Shown: positions 51,892-60,101, counted from the stretch's first letter. The stretch: 64,000 nt of DNA from Sphingomonas sp. UBA978 (GCF_002292295.1 NZ_DBBS01000016.1:5730-69729); one strand, 5' to 3'. Numbers and translations: made by a program. Notes: a model not told the origin generated them from the letters alone.

Positions 51892-53091
51892 TCAGCCTGC
51901 GCGCGTCATTATCACGACATTATCCGTCGCTCCGCTGGGGCTGACAAAACGGCCCCAATTTTGCATGAGCGCAAGACGCATGTCGCGAAGGTCGCTGCGA
52001 AGATATGCCTGCTCGGTCTTCGTGCCGACAGAGTGCGCTAAGGCCATTTCTGCGACCATCGCCGGCACCGTCGACATCTGCTCCGCCGCCCAATCGCGGA
52101 AGGTCGATCTGAACCCGTGGACCGTCTCATCCCGCCCGGCGGCGCGTAAAGCCTTGCTCAGCGTCATGTCGGAAAGCGGCTGGTCCTTCCGGCTCCCGGG
52201 GAAAATCAGCCCGGTCTCCCCGAACCATTGTTTGGCGCTTTCCAAAATAGCGAGCGCCGCGTCATTCAGGGTGACAGTGTGTCGCACCTTCCCCTTCATC
52301 AGGTCCGCTGGACGGTTCCAGGCGCGGGCCTCGATGTCGATGTGCTCCCAGCGGGCCGAACGGACCTCGCCGCTGCGCGCGGCCGTCAGGATCGTGAAGA
52401 GTAGCGCCAGCCGTCCGGCCGATGGTTCCTTGTCGAGCTCGCCGGCCATGAACGCCGGAACGTCCCTGTAGGCCATCGCCTTGAAGTTGCCGGCCTTCGG
52501 CTGGCGGGCGAGGCCATTGGTAATCTCACGCGGTGCTGGCGTTGCCTCAGCGCGCCATCCCTTCGATTTCGCGAAGTCGAGCACCTGCCCGATCCGGACA
52601 CGGACCTTGCGCGCGATCGACGGCTTATCAGTCCAGATGGGGGAAAGGGCGGCGATGATGTCGCTAGGACCGATCTGGTCGACACGCTTGTTGCCCAGCT
52701 TCGGGATGGCATGGTCGGTAAGCGACGATAGGAAGGCCGCGGCGTGCTTCCCGGTCCAGCCTTTCGACAGCTCGGTGTGGGCATCCTTCATCGCCACCTT
52801 GAACGTCGGTATCACCACCTTCTCGCGGTCGCGTTCCTCAAAAGCATTTTTACCCTGCCTCGCCAGTTTGCGGAGGTGCAGGGCCTTATCGCGAGCCTCG
52901 CTCAGCGTCAGGTCTGCAGGATAGCCGCCGAGGCCAACATCTACGCGGCGCCCCTCATTGACGGCCTGATTTTGAACGCGCAGCACCCAAGACTTAGCCC
53001 CGGTCGGCTTTACCCGCAGGTAGAGGCCAGCGCCGTCGCCGTGTATACCCGGCTTGGCGTTGCGGACCTTTAAGTCAGTGAGCTTACCCAT
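51892..53091 (-). CDS. tyrosine recombinase/integrase (P4 type)
   Basis: A 399-residue integrase with an N-terminal DUF4102 arm-binding domain (KVRNAKPGIHGDGAGLYLRVKPTG), a core-binding domain (about 95-200) and a catalytic domain with Arg239 (AARSGE), His325 and Arg328 (HGFRSTFRDW), His353 (LAHSVG) and the nucleophile Tyr363 (EQAYLR). All catalytic residues are present. ATG 53091 was chosen because upstream residues are not part of the family. The gene lies next to the right end and reads inward, as expected for tRNA-targeted elements. Confidence 0.95.
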   Translation of the reverse strand: MGKLTDLKVRNAKPGIHGDGAGLYLRVKPTGAKSWVLRVQNQAVNEGRRVDVGLGGYPADLTLSEARDKALHLRKLARQGKNAFEERDREKVVIPTFKVAMKDAHTELSKGWTGKHAAAFLSSLTDHAIPKLGNKRVDQIGPSDIIAALSPIWTDKPSIARKVRVRIGQVLDFAKSKGWRAEATPAPREITNGLARQPKAGNFKAMAYRDVPAFMAGELDKEPSAGRLALLFTILTAARSGEVRSARWEHIDIEARAWNRPADLMKGKVRHTVTLNDAALAILESAKQWFGETGLIFPGSRKDQPLSDMTLSKALRAAGRDETVHGFRSTFRDWAAEQMSTVPAMVAEMALAHSVGTKTEQAYLRSDLRDMRLALMQNWGRFVSPSGATDNVVIMTRAG

Positions 53092-53112
53092 ATCGCGTCC
53101 TATAGCACCCCA

Positions 53113-53126
53113 GCCGGTTCCCACAC
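53113..53126 (+). repeat. right copy of 14-bp direct repeat
   Basis: GCCGGTTCCCACAC, identical to 41391-41404 near the left end. Candidate integrase arm-type site. Confidence 0.6.
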
Positions 53127-53155
53127 TTTTGCGCTTCAAGACGGCGCACGTCAAT

Positions 53156-53245
53156 GCACAACGCTGCACACTCCCGCACGAATAACCCGCAGGAAACCTA
53201 GGGCTTGAAGCACCATTCGCGCGCAACGGCGCACACCCGCGCACA
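53156..53245 (+). repeat. 24-bp imperfect direct repeats upstream of integrase
   Basis: GCACAACGCTGCACAC-CCGCAC (53156-53179) and GCGCAACGGCGCACAC-CGCGCAC (53221-53245) are similar units 65 bases apart, immediately inside the right core site. Probably binding sites for integrase, AlpA or host factor. Confidence 0.5.
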
Positions 53246-53256
53246 CCGTTTCCCGA

Positions 53257-53273
53257 TCCTTGTCGGGCATCCA
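53257..53273 (+). other. attR core of the integrated element
   Basis: TCCTTGTCGGGCATCCA, identical to the tRNA-Gln 3' end at 41321-41337. It marks the right boundary of the element; the host gene DUF429 starts 34 bases later. Confidence 0.9.
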
Positions 53274-53306
53274 GTTTCCATCGCTCCCTAGCGATTTTCC
53301 CCAGAT

Positions 53307-54134
53307 ATGAATGCGGATGCGGGCGTGGTGCTCGGCATCGATGCGGCGTGGACTGCGGGCCGGCCCAGCGGCGTCGCTCTGGTGCGGCAGCAGGCCGGGC
53401 GCTGGTGCCTGTGCGCGGTGGCGCCGTCCTACGACCATTTCCTGAGTCTCGGGCGCGGTGACGAGCCAAGGGGCGCGCCGGCGGGATCGATTCCCGACGT
53501 GGCCGCGCTGCTCGACGCAGCGCAGCGGATCGCGGGCGCGCCGGTCACCCTGATCGCAGTCGACATGCCGCTGTCGCTCGATTCGGTCGCCGGGCGGCGA
53601 GCGTCGGACAATGCCATCGCCCGCGCGTTCGGCGCGCGGCATTGCTCCACCCATTCGCCGAGTGCGCAGCGGCCCGGACCGCTTAGCGACGATCTGCGTG
53701 CCGGCTTCGCCGCGGCGGGCTATCCGCTGCAAACCAATGACGCACGCGGCGGCGGGCTGATCGAGGTCTATCCGCATCCCGCGCTGGTCGTGCTGGCGAA
53801 GGCGGCACGGCGCCTGCCGTACAAGGCGGGCAACAGCGCCAAATACTGGCCGGGCGAGTCGATCGCGGTACGGCGGTCGCTGCTTGTCGAGCAATGGCAG
53901 CGGATCGCGGCGCTGCTGGCGACGCGGCTCGACGGCGTGGCGGAGCAGCTGCCCGCGCTGGCCGAACCGGCGACCGGTGTCGCGCGCAAGGCGCACGAGG
54001 ATATGCTCGACGCGATCGTCTGTGCCTGGGTCGGCGTCACCGCGCTGACCGGGCAGGCGGACGCCTATGGCGACGACCGCTCGGCGATCTGGGTGCCGCG
54101 CGGCGACGGAACGGAGCCGCCAGCGACCGGTTGA
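53307..54134 (+). CDS. DUF429 family protein
   Basis: A 275-residue protein of DUF429, an RNase H-like fold. Signature parts are VVLGIDAAWTAGRPSGVALV at the start, VTLIAVDMPLSLDS, ARHCSTHSPSAQRPG, LIEVYPHPALVVLA and a final AHEDMLDAIVCAWVGVTAL. Acidic residues in GIDAAW, VDMP, EVYPH and DMLDA fit a nuclease-like metal site. The function is unknown. Its promoter must lie within the first bases beyond the element or inside its right end. It is followed seven bases later by the isochorismatase-like gene. Confidence 0.82.
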   Translation: MNADAGVVLGIDAAWTAGRPSGVALVRQQAGRWCLCAVAPSYDHFLSLGRGDEPRGAPAGSIPDVAALLDAAQRIAGAPVTLIAVDMPLSLDSVAGRRASDNAIARAFGARHCSTHSPSAQRPGPLSDDLRAGFAAAGYPLQTNDARGGGLIEVYPHPALVVLAKAARRLPYKAGNSAKYWPGESIAVRRSLLVEQWQRIAALLATRLDGVAEQLPALAEPATGVARKAHEDMLDAIVCAWVGVTALTGQADAYGDDRSAIWVPRGDGTEPPATG

Positions 54135-54141
54135 GCGCGGC

Positions 54142-54699
54142 ATGACCCCGTTCGATCCCCGCACCACCGCCCTGATCCTCATCGACCTGCAACAGGGTAT
54201 CGTCGCCGGCGACAAGGGCCCGCACAGCGCCGAGGCGGTGGTCGCCGCGGGCAAGACGCTCGCCGACCGCTTTCGCGCCGCGGGTGCGCCGGTCGTGCTG
54301 GTCCATGTCGGCTTCACCCCCGATACGATGCCGAGCCAGCGGGTCGATCGGCCGAGCCTGCCCGCCGGAGGAACGCCGTCCGACTTCAGCGCGCTGGTCG
54401 ACGGCCTGCGGCAGGACGGCGACAGCGTCGTGCTCAAGCGGCATTGGGGCGCGTTTACCGGCACCGATCTCGACCTCCAGCTGCGGCGGCGCGGGGTGAA
54501 AACGGTGGTGATCGCCGGCATCGCGACCAACTTCGGCGTCGAATCGACCGCACGAACCGCGTGGGAATTGTCCTATGACGTCGTCATCGTCGAGGACGCC
54601 TGCACCTCGCGCTCGGCGGAGTTGCACGATTTCACGATCCGCCACATCCTGCCGCAGATCGCGCGGTTGGTGACGGTGGCGGATGTGGCACTGGATTGA
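54142..54699 (+). CDS. isochorismatase-fold hydrolase
   Basis: A 185-residue cysteine-hydrolase fold protein. The catalytic Asp (LILIDLQQGI) and Lys (VVLKRHWGAFTGT) positions are present, but the place of the nucleophilic cysteine reads GIATNFGVESTA, i.e. Gly instead of Cys. Such members act as isochorismatase-type or uncharacterised hydrolases rather than amidases. The substrate is unknown. It is likely co-transcribed with the DUF429 gene. Confidence 0.85.
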   Translation: MTPFDPRTTALILIDLQQGIVAGDKGPHSAEAVVAAGKTLADRFRAAGAPVVLVHVGFTPDTMPSQRVDRPSLPAGGTPSDFSALVDGLRQDGDSVVLKRHWGAFTGTDLDLQLRRRGVKTVVIAGIATNFGVESTARTAWELSYDVVIVEDACTSRSAELHDFTIRHILPQIARLVTVADVALD

Positions 54700-54764
54700 G
54701 CGGTCATCGGACCACACCGTCATCAACCTATTTCAGATCGTCTTCGCTCTTCCAGCGCTCGGGC

Positions 54765-54789
54765 CCCATGAAAGTAATACTTTCATGGG
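54765..54789. terminator. perfect 11-bp hairpin between convergent genes
   Basis: CCCATGAAAGT (54765-54775), loop AAT, ACTTTCATGGG (54779-54789): a perfect AT-containing stem. It is followed by a CCCTCTCCC-GCC-GGGAGAGGG palindrome (54808-54828), a repeat of the type also seen at 63965-63985. Both sit between the isochorismatase-like gene and the TlpA gene, which converge. Confidence 0.65.
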
Positions 54790-54869
54790 AACCCTGCGCG
54801 CCTCCCTCCCTCTCCCGCCGGGAGAGGGAAGAGACGGCGTAGCCGGCGACAGGGTGAGGGTGATCGCGG

Positions 54870-55466
54870 TCAGCTGGCCTCGGCGATCAGCTTCGCGGCC
54901 GCCGCGCCGTTCCAGTCGTTGCCGCCGTTCCAGCGCCAGACTTCCTTGCCGGCGGAATCGAACAGGATCGTCGTCGGCAGGTTCGCGTTCCAGCCGAGCG
55001 ACAGCGCCATCCTGTCGTCGAGATAGGGCGTCAGCGACGGCGCGCCATGCTCCTTGAGGAAGCCCGGCACCTTGGCGGCGGCACCGGTATCCTGGCTGAT
55101 CGCTGCGACGCGCACGCGACCGCCCTTCGCCAGCGCCTCCAGCGTCGGCAGTTCGGCGACGCAGGGGCCGCACCACGTCGCCCACAGGTTCACCAGCACC
55201 GGCTTGCCGCGGAAGGCGGCGAGCGTGGTCGGCTTGCCGGCGGCGTCCTTGAACGCCGTCGTCGGTGCCGCCTCGCCCGTGTGGCTGCGATCGACGCCGA
55301 CCATGGCGGCGGAGGACGAGCCGGTCGCCTCGTCGGGCGATGCCGTCGCGACATTCGCCTGCGCGACGTTCGCTTGCTCGGGCGCGGCGCTTTGCCTATC
55401 GCAGCCGGCGGCGGTGAGCGCCAGGAGACAGACGATCGCGACGCGCGAGGACAGGCCTGAGGACAT
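54870..55466 (-). CDS. TlpA-like thioredoxin lipoprotein
   Basis: A 198-residue protein. The leader ends in a lipobox (LLALTAAGC, cysteine near residue 22), then a flexible Ala/Gln/Asn linker (EQANVAQANVATASP) to about residue 60. The thioredoxin domain has the redox motif WCGPC in NLWATWCGPCVAELP and a cis-proline in NLPTTILFD. It is probably a periplasmic reductase for cytochrome c maturation or thiol repair. Its start codon overlaps the argH start on the other strand (CATG), leaving no separate promoter space. Confidence 0.88.
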   Translation of the reverse strand: MSSGLSSRVAIVCLLALTAAGCDRQSAAPEQANVAQANVATASPDEATGSSSAAMVGVDRSHTGEAAPTTAFKDAAGKPTTLAAFRGKPVLVNLWATWCGPCVAELPTLEALAKGGRVRVAAISQDTGAAAKVPGFLKEHGAPSLTPYLDDRMALSLGWNANLPTTILFDSAGKEVWRWNGGNDWNGAAAAKLIAEAS

Positions 55467-56850
55467 GAGCGGTTCCAATTCGATGTGGGGCGGCAGGTTT
55501 GCCGAAGGCCCGGCGGCGGTGATGCGTGAGATTAACGCCTCGATTCCGTTCGACAAGCGCATGTGGCGGCAGGATATCGCCGGATCGAAGGCGCATGTCG
55601 CGATGCTCAGCGCACAGGGCATCGTCTCGCCCGCGGATGCCGCCGCGATCGACGCGGGACTCGACGTCGTCGCCGCCGATTATGCCGCGAACGGCGTCGC
55701 CGAGGATCTCGCGCTCGAAGACATCCACATGCAGACCGAGGCGAAGCTCGCCGCGGCGATCGGCCCCGTCGCCGGCCGGCTGCACACCGCGCGCAGCCGC
55801 AACGATCAGGTCGCGACCGATTTCCGTCTCTGGGTGCGCGATGCGATCGATCAGGTGCTCGCCGCGCTCGCCGAACTGACCGACGCGCTGCTGACCCGCG
55901 CCGGGGAGCATGCCGATGCGGTGATGCCGGGCTTCACCCATCTGCAATCGGCACAACCCGTGACGCTCGGCCATCACCTGATGGCCTATGTCGAGATGGT
56001 CGCGCGCGACATCTCGCGCTTCCGCGATGCGCGGGCTCGCATGAACCTGTGCCCGCTCGGATCGGCGGCGCTGGCGGGGACCAGCTTCCCGCTCGATCGC
56101 ACCATGACCGCACGGGCACTCGGCTTCGACGGGCCGACGCGCAACAGCCTCGATGCGGTGAGCGACCGCGACTTCGCGATCGACTATCTGACCTGCGCGA
56201 CGCAGACGTCGCTCCACCTGTCGCGGCTGGCGGAGGAATTCGTGCTGTGGGCGTCGCAGCCGTTCGGCTTCGTCGCTTTGTCCGACCAGTGGTCGACCGG
56301 CAGCTCGATCATGCCGCAGAAGCGCAACCCCGACGCCGCCGAGCTGGTCCGCGGCCATGCCGGGCGCATCATGGGCTGCCAGACCGCGCTGATGGTGACG
56401 ATGAAGGGCCTGCCGCTCGCCTATTCGAAGGACATGCAGGACGACAAGCCGCCGGTGTTCGAGGCGCACGACCTGCTCGGCCTGTCGATCGCGGCGATGA
56501 CCGGCATGATCGCGAGCGCGACGTTCCGCACCGACCGGATGCGCGGTCTTGCCGAAAGCGGCTTCGCCACCGCGACCGATTTCGCCGACTGGCTGGTGCG
56601 CGAGGCGGGACTGCCGTTCCGCGAGGCGCATCACGTGACCGGCCGCGCGGTGAAACGTGCCGAGGAACTCGGCGTGCGGCTCGACCAGCTGGCCTATGCG
56701 GAATTCCAGGCGATCGATCCGCGGGTGAACGAGAGCCTGTACGACGTGCTGTCGGTCGACGCCTCGGTCGCCAGCCGCACCAGCTTCGGCGGCACCGCCC
56801 CCACCAATGTGCGCGCCGCGATCGCCGCCGCACGGGAGAGCCTGCGATGA
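55465..56850 (+). CDS. argH: argininosuccinate lyase
   Basis: A 461-residue fumarase/aspartase-superfamily enzyme. The signature GSSIMPQKRNP lies at 280-290 with the catalytic Ser at the GSS position, and LHTARSRNDQVATD and GFTHLQSAQPVTLGHH are the substrate-binding regions. It cleaves argininosuccinate to arginine and fumarate in arginine synthesis. MSGSNSMWGGRF is a typical start. It overlaps the small lipoprotein gene (ATGA), giving the common argH-lipoprotein-lysA order. Confidence 0.97.
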   Translation: MSGSNSMWGGRFAEGPAAVMREINASIPFDKRMWRQDIAGSKAHVAMLSAQGIVSPADAAAIDAGLDVVAADYAANGVAEDLALEDIHMQTEAKLAAAIGPVAGRLHTARSRNDQVATDFRLWVRDAIDQVLAALAELTDALLTRAGEHADAVMPGFTHLQSAQPVTLGHHLMAYVEMVARDISRFRDARARMNLCPLGSAALAGTSFPLDRTMTARALGFDGPTRNSLDAVSDRDFAIDYLTCATQTSLHLSRLAEEFVLWASQPFGFVALSDQWSTGSSIMPQKRNPDAAELVRGHAGRIMGCQTALMVTMKGLPLAYSKDMQDDKPPVFEAHDLLGLSIAAMTGMIASATFRTDRMRGLAESGFATATDFADWLVREAGLPFREAHHVTGRAVKRAEELGVRLDQLAYAEFQAIDPRVNESLYDVLSVDASVASRTSFGGTAPTNVRAAIAAARESLR

Positions 56851-57080
56851 AACGCCTGATCCCCCTGCTCGCGCTGGCGCTCGCCGGCTGCGGCGCCGCC
56901 AAGGAACTCCAGCCGGCCGAGGGCGCTTCGCTGCCGCCCGCGCCTTATGGCGCCAAGGCGACGCCCACCCCCGAGCAATTGCTCACCCCGACCACGCAGC
57001 AGCGTCCGCAGCGCAGCGACGAGCTTCTCAAGAGTTCCGAACAGCGCCGCAGCGACGAATTCGACCTGCCGCCCAATTGA
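56847..57080 (+). CDS. small lipoprotein between argH and lysA (LptM/YifL position)
   Basis: A 77-residue lipoprotein: the leader MKRLIPLLALALAGC ends in a lipobox, with the mature part starting CGAAKELQPAEGASLPPAPYG. A PTPEQLLTP segment follows, and the tail is polar and repetitive (QQRPQRSDELLKSSEQRRSDEFD). The position between argH and lysA is the usual one for LptM/YifL-type lipoproteins that aid LptD maturation, but the LptM hallmark CGxKGPLY is not conserved here, so the identity is by position only. Confidence 0.7.
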   Translation: MKRLIPLLALALAGCGAAKELQPAEGASLPPAPYGAKATPTPEQLLTPTTQQRPQRSDELLKSSEQRRSDEFDLPPN

Positions 57081-57102
57081 TGCTCCGTCAGAATCAGGCC
57101 CG

Positions 57103-58365
57103 ATGAACCATTTCGACTACCGCGACGGCGTGCTCCATTGCGAGGACGTGCCGCTGACCCGCATCGCCGCAGAGGTGGGGACGCCGGTCTACGTCTATTC
57201 GACCGCGACCTTCCGCCGCCATGCGCAGGTGTTCCGCGACGGCCTGAAAGACGTCGGCCGCGTCCACCTCGCCTATGCGATCAAGGCCAATCCGAACGTC
57301 GCGGTGCTGCGCGTGCTTGCCGACGAGGGCTATGGCGCCGACGTCGTCTCGGGCGGCGAGATGGCGCGCGCGCTGGCGGCGGGCATCCCGGCGGCCGACA
57401 TCGTCTTTTCGGGGGTCGGCAAGACCCGCGCCGAGCTCGCGCGCGGAATCGACGAGGGCATCGGCCAGTTCAACCTCGAGCTGGAGGAAGAGGGCGTCGT
57501 CCTCGCGCAGATCGCGCATGCGAAGGGCAAGGTCGCGCCCGCCACGCTGCGCGTGAACCCCGACGTCGACGCCGGCACGCATGCCAAGATCTCGACCGGG
57601 CGCGCCGAGAACAAGTTCGGGGTGCCGATCGACCAGGCGCCGGCGATGTTCGACCGGCTCGCCCCGCTCGACGGATTGGACCTGCGCGGCGTCGCCTGCC
57701 ACATCGGCAGCCAGCTCGCCGATCTGTCGCGGCTGGAAGAGGCGTATCGCCGCATCGGGCAGCTGGTCGCGGAGCTGCGCACGCGCGGTCACACGATCAG
57801 CCGCGTCGATCTGGGGGGCGGCCTCGGCGTACCCTATCGTCAGGGCGACGTGCTGCCGAGCCCGGCGGACTATGGCGCGATGGTCGCGCGCGCGACCGCA
57901 GGCTGGGACGTCGAGCTGATGTTCGAACCCGGCCGCGTCATCGCCGGCAATGCGGGCGTGCTGTTGACCGAGGTGATCTGGGTCAAGCCCGGCGTCACCA
58001 ACCCCTATGTCATCGTCGATGCGGCGATGAACGACCTCGCGCGGCCCGCGCTCTACGATGCGTGGCACGATTTCGACGCGGTGACGCAGACGGCTGAGCG
58101 GATGACCGCCAACATCGCCGGCCCGGTGTGCGAGAGCGGCGACACCTTCGCGATGGGGCGCGAAATCGACGCGGTGAAGAGCGGCGACCTCGCCGTGTTC
58201 CGCACCGCCGGCGCCTATGGCGCGACGATGGCCTCGACCTACAACAGCCGCGCGCTGGTGCCGGAGGTGCTGGTCGACGGCAACCGGTTCGCGGTGGTCG
58301 CCGATCGCATCGTGCCCGAGACGATCCTCGCCGCCGAGCGCGTGCCGGAATGGCTGAACCGGTGA
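57103..58365 (+). CDS. lysA: diaminopimelate decarboxylase
   Basis: A 420-residue PLP fold-III enzyme. The PLP lysine is Lys61 in LAYAIKANPN; other motifs are CHIGSQ, GGGLGVPY, FEPGRVIAGN and the active-site PVCESGDTF near the C-terminus with YNSRALVPEVLVDG. It decarboxylates meso-DAP to lysine. It is 22 bases behind the small lipoprotein gene; the final GTGA couples it to the siroheme synthase-like gene. Confidence 0.97.
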   Translation: MNHFDYRDGVLHCEDVPLTRIAAEVGTPVYVYSTATFRRHAQVFRDGLKDVGRVHLAYAIKANPNVAVLRVLADEGYGADVVSGGEMARALAAGIPAADIVFSGVGKTRAELARGIDEGIGQFNLELEEEGVVLAQIAHAKGKVAPATLRVNPDVDAGTHAKISTGRAENKFGVPIDQAPAMFDRLAPLDGLDLRGVACHIGSQLADLSRLEEAYRRIGQLVAELRTRGHTISRVDLGGGLGVPYRQGDVLPSPADYGAMVARATAGWDVELMFEPGRVIAGNAGVLLTEVIWVKPGVTNPYVIVDAAMNDLARPALYDAWHDFDAVTQTAERMTANIAGPVCESGDTFAMGREIDAVKSGDLAVFRTAGAYGATMASTYNSRALVPEVLVDGNRFAVVADRIVPETILAAERVPEWLNR

Positions 58366-59123
58366 CGCTGCACAGCCTGCCGCTGTTCGTGCGGCTGGCG
58401 GGCCGCCCCGTGATCCTGCTCGGCGAGGGCGAACCCGCCGACGCCAAGCGGCGGCTGCTCGAACGCGCCGGTGCGACGATCGTCGGCTACGACGGCGAGG
58501 CCGCGCTGGCGATCGTCGCGATCGAGGACGAGGGCGAGGCGCTGGCGGCGGTGGCACGGCTGAAGGCGCGCGGCATCCTGGTCAATGCGGTCGACCGGCC
58601 CGACCATTGCGACTTCACCACGCCGGCGATCATCGATCGCGCGCCCGTCCTGCTTGCGATCGGCACCGGCGGCGTCTCGGCGGGACTGGCGGCGGCGCTG
58701 CGCCAGCGGCTCGAGGCGCTGCTGCCCGCCAGCCTTGGCACGCTCGCCGAACGGTTGCAGGCGGCACGACCCGCATTGCGGCGGCGCTATCCCGACGGCG
58801 GCGCGCGACGCCGGGCGCTCGGCGCGGCGCTGGCCGCAAGGGGGCCGCTCGATCCCCTCGGCGATGGCACGGACGTCGCCGGCTGGCTGGCAAGCAATCA
58901 GCTGCGCGAGGCGGGGCATGTCCGCATCCGGCTGACCTCCGCCGATCCCGACGACCTCACCCTGCGACAGGCGCGCAGCCTCGCCAACGCCGATCGCGTG
59001 CTGCACCATCCCGGCGTCCCTGCCGCCATTCTCGACCGCGCCCGCGCCGACGCGATGCGCCAGCCGTGGCGCGAAGGGCTGGCGCCGCAGGACGGGCTGA
59101 CCGTCGAACTGGACATGGCATGA
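58362..59123 (+). CDS. siroheme synthase-like (precorrin-2 dehydrogenase type)
   Basis: A 253-residue protein. An NAD-binding start PVILLGEGEPADAKRRLLERAGA (GxGxxA, about 15-37) is followed by the CysG dimerisation region NAVDRPDHCDFTTPAIIDRAPVLLAIGTGGVSAGLAAALRQRLE, where NAVDRPDHCDF is diagnostic for Met8/CysG N-terminal domains. It would oxidise precorrin-2 and insert iron. The start is either GTG 58362 (overlap with the lysA stop) or ATG 58350 in the same frame. The C-terminal part does not look like the uroporphyrinogen methyltransferase module, so the enzyme is monofunctional in that sense. Confidence 0.82.
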   Translation: MTLHSLPLFVRLAGRPVILLGEGEPADAKRRLLERAGATIVGYDGEAALAIVAIEDEGEALAAVARLKARGILVNAVDRPDHCDFTTPAIIDRAPVLLAIGTGGVSAGLAAALRQRLEALLPASLGTLAERLQAARPALRRRYPDGGARRRALGAALAARGPLDPLGDGTDVAGWLASNQLREAGHVRIRLTSADPDDLTLRQARSLANADRVLHHPGVPAAILDRARADAMRQPWREGLAPQDGLTVELDMA

Positions 59124-60073
59124 GCGGCTTCGGCTACCGGGTGGTCGGCGGCGCGGCGACGCGCGTCGCGGTGAAGGAGGCGCTGGCCTGCACCGCCGAT
59201 TTCGTCTGGGTGCATCTCAACACCAACGAGGAACAGGCGCAGGAATGGCTGCGCAACGCCGCGAAGCTCGACGATTATGTCGTCGACGCGCTCACCGCGA
59301 CCGAGACGCGGCCGCGCTGCGAGGCGTTCGAGGCCGGCGCGCTGCTCAACCTGCGCGGCCGCTCGTCGGAGGAGATGTCGTCCGGCGATCCGCTCGCCTC
59401 GGTGCGGATCTGGGCGATCAAGGGCCGCGTCTATTCGGTGACGCGGCGGCCGCTGATCGGCATCGCCGAGGTCGAGAAACAGATGGCGAAGGGCGAGATC
59501 GTCGATCCGGGCGACTTCATCGCCGCGGTGTCGACCGCGATCACCAGCGACCTCGATCCGCACGTCGCCGACCTCGGCGACGAACTGGACGATTGCGAGG
59601 AGCGGCTCGACGCCAACCGCGTCTTCGACCTGCGTCGTTCCGTCACCAGGGTGCGCGTCGCCGCGATCGGCTATCGCCGCTTCCTCGCGCCGCAACGCGC
59701 GGCGCTGGAGAAGCTCGCGACCCTGCCCGGCGCGTGGCTGGCCGAGGACGATCGCCGCCACCTCGCCGCCGCCGCCGATCGCGCCGCGCGCATGGCCGAG
59801 GAACTCGAATCGATCCGCGAGCGCGCCTCGCTGATGCACGAGGCGCTGACCGACCTGCGCAGCGAACAGATCGATAGCCGCTCGCTGGCGATCTCGATCG
59901 CGGCGATGGTGTTCCTGCCGCTGACCTTCATCACCGGCCTGTACGGAATGAACGTCGCCGACCTGCCCTATGCGCAAAAGCCATGGGCGTTCGATGCGAT
60001 CATGGGGCTGTGCATCGCGATCGCGGTGCTCGTCGTCGGCTATTTCGCCCGGCGGCACTGGTTCCAGAAATAA
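59120..60073 (+). CDS. CorA/ZntB family divalent cation transporter
   Basis: A 317-residue CorA superfamily protein: a large cytosolic N-terminal domain with long helices (about 130-245), then two C-terminal transmembrane helices (about 255-275 and 290-310). The GMN pore motif is intact in LYGMNVADLPYAQ; the following LPY is typical of ZntB rather than Mg2+-specific CorA. The start overlaps the preceding stop (ATGA). It closes the argH-lysA operon; a GC hairpin follows. Confidence 0.9.
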   Translation: MSGFGYRVVGGAATRVAVKEALACTADFVWVHLNTNEEQAQEWLRNAAKLDDYVVDALTATETRPRCEAFEAGALLNLRGRSSEEMSSGDPLASVRIWAIKGRVYSVTRRPLIGIAEVEKQMAKGEIVDPGDFIAAVSTAITSDLDPHVADLGDELDDCEERLDANRVFDLRRSVTRVRVAAIGYRRFLAPQRAALEKLATLPGAWLAEDDRRHLAAAADRAARMAEELESIRERASLMHEALTDLRSEQIDSRSLAISIAAMVFLPLTFITGLYGMNVADLPYAQKPWAFDAIMGLCIAIAVLVVGYFARRHWFQK

Positions 60074-60076
60074 CGC

Positions 60077-60097
60077 CCCGCCCCGGTCCGGGGCGGG
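60077..60097. terminator. GC hairpin between zntB-like gene and fliS
   Basis: CCCGCCCCGG (60077-60086) and CCGGGGCGGG (60088-60097) are a perfect 10-bp stem with a single-base centre between two convergent genes (stops at 60073 and 60102). No T tract. Confidence 0.6.
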
Positions 60098-60101
60098 TGG
60101 A

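Larger units (their letters stand above)
41338..53273. mobile_element. integrated prophage/satellite-like element at tRNA-Gln
   Basis: About 11.9 kb between 17-bp direct repeats at the tRNA-Gln 3' end. Base composition drops to roughly 60-63% GC against about 69% outside, with more relaxed codon use. Contents from right to left: tyrosine integrase, AlpA-like protein, 55-residue protein, primase-helicase, small and large terminase, two unknown proteins, three tail-associated genes, and then two small operons (two genes on plus, three on minus). No recognisable portal, capsid, protease, head-tail connector, tape measure or lysis gene exists, and there is no CI-type repressor. Gene overlaps are intact, arguing against random decay. 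Confidence 0.9.
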
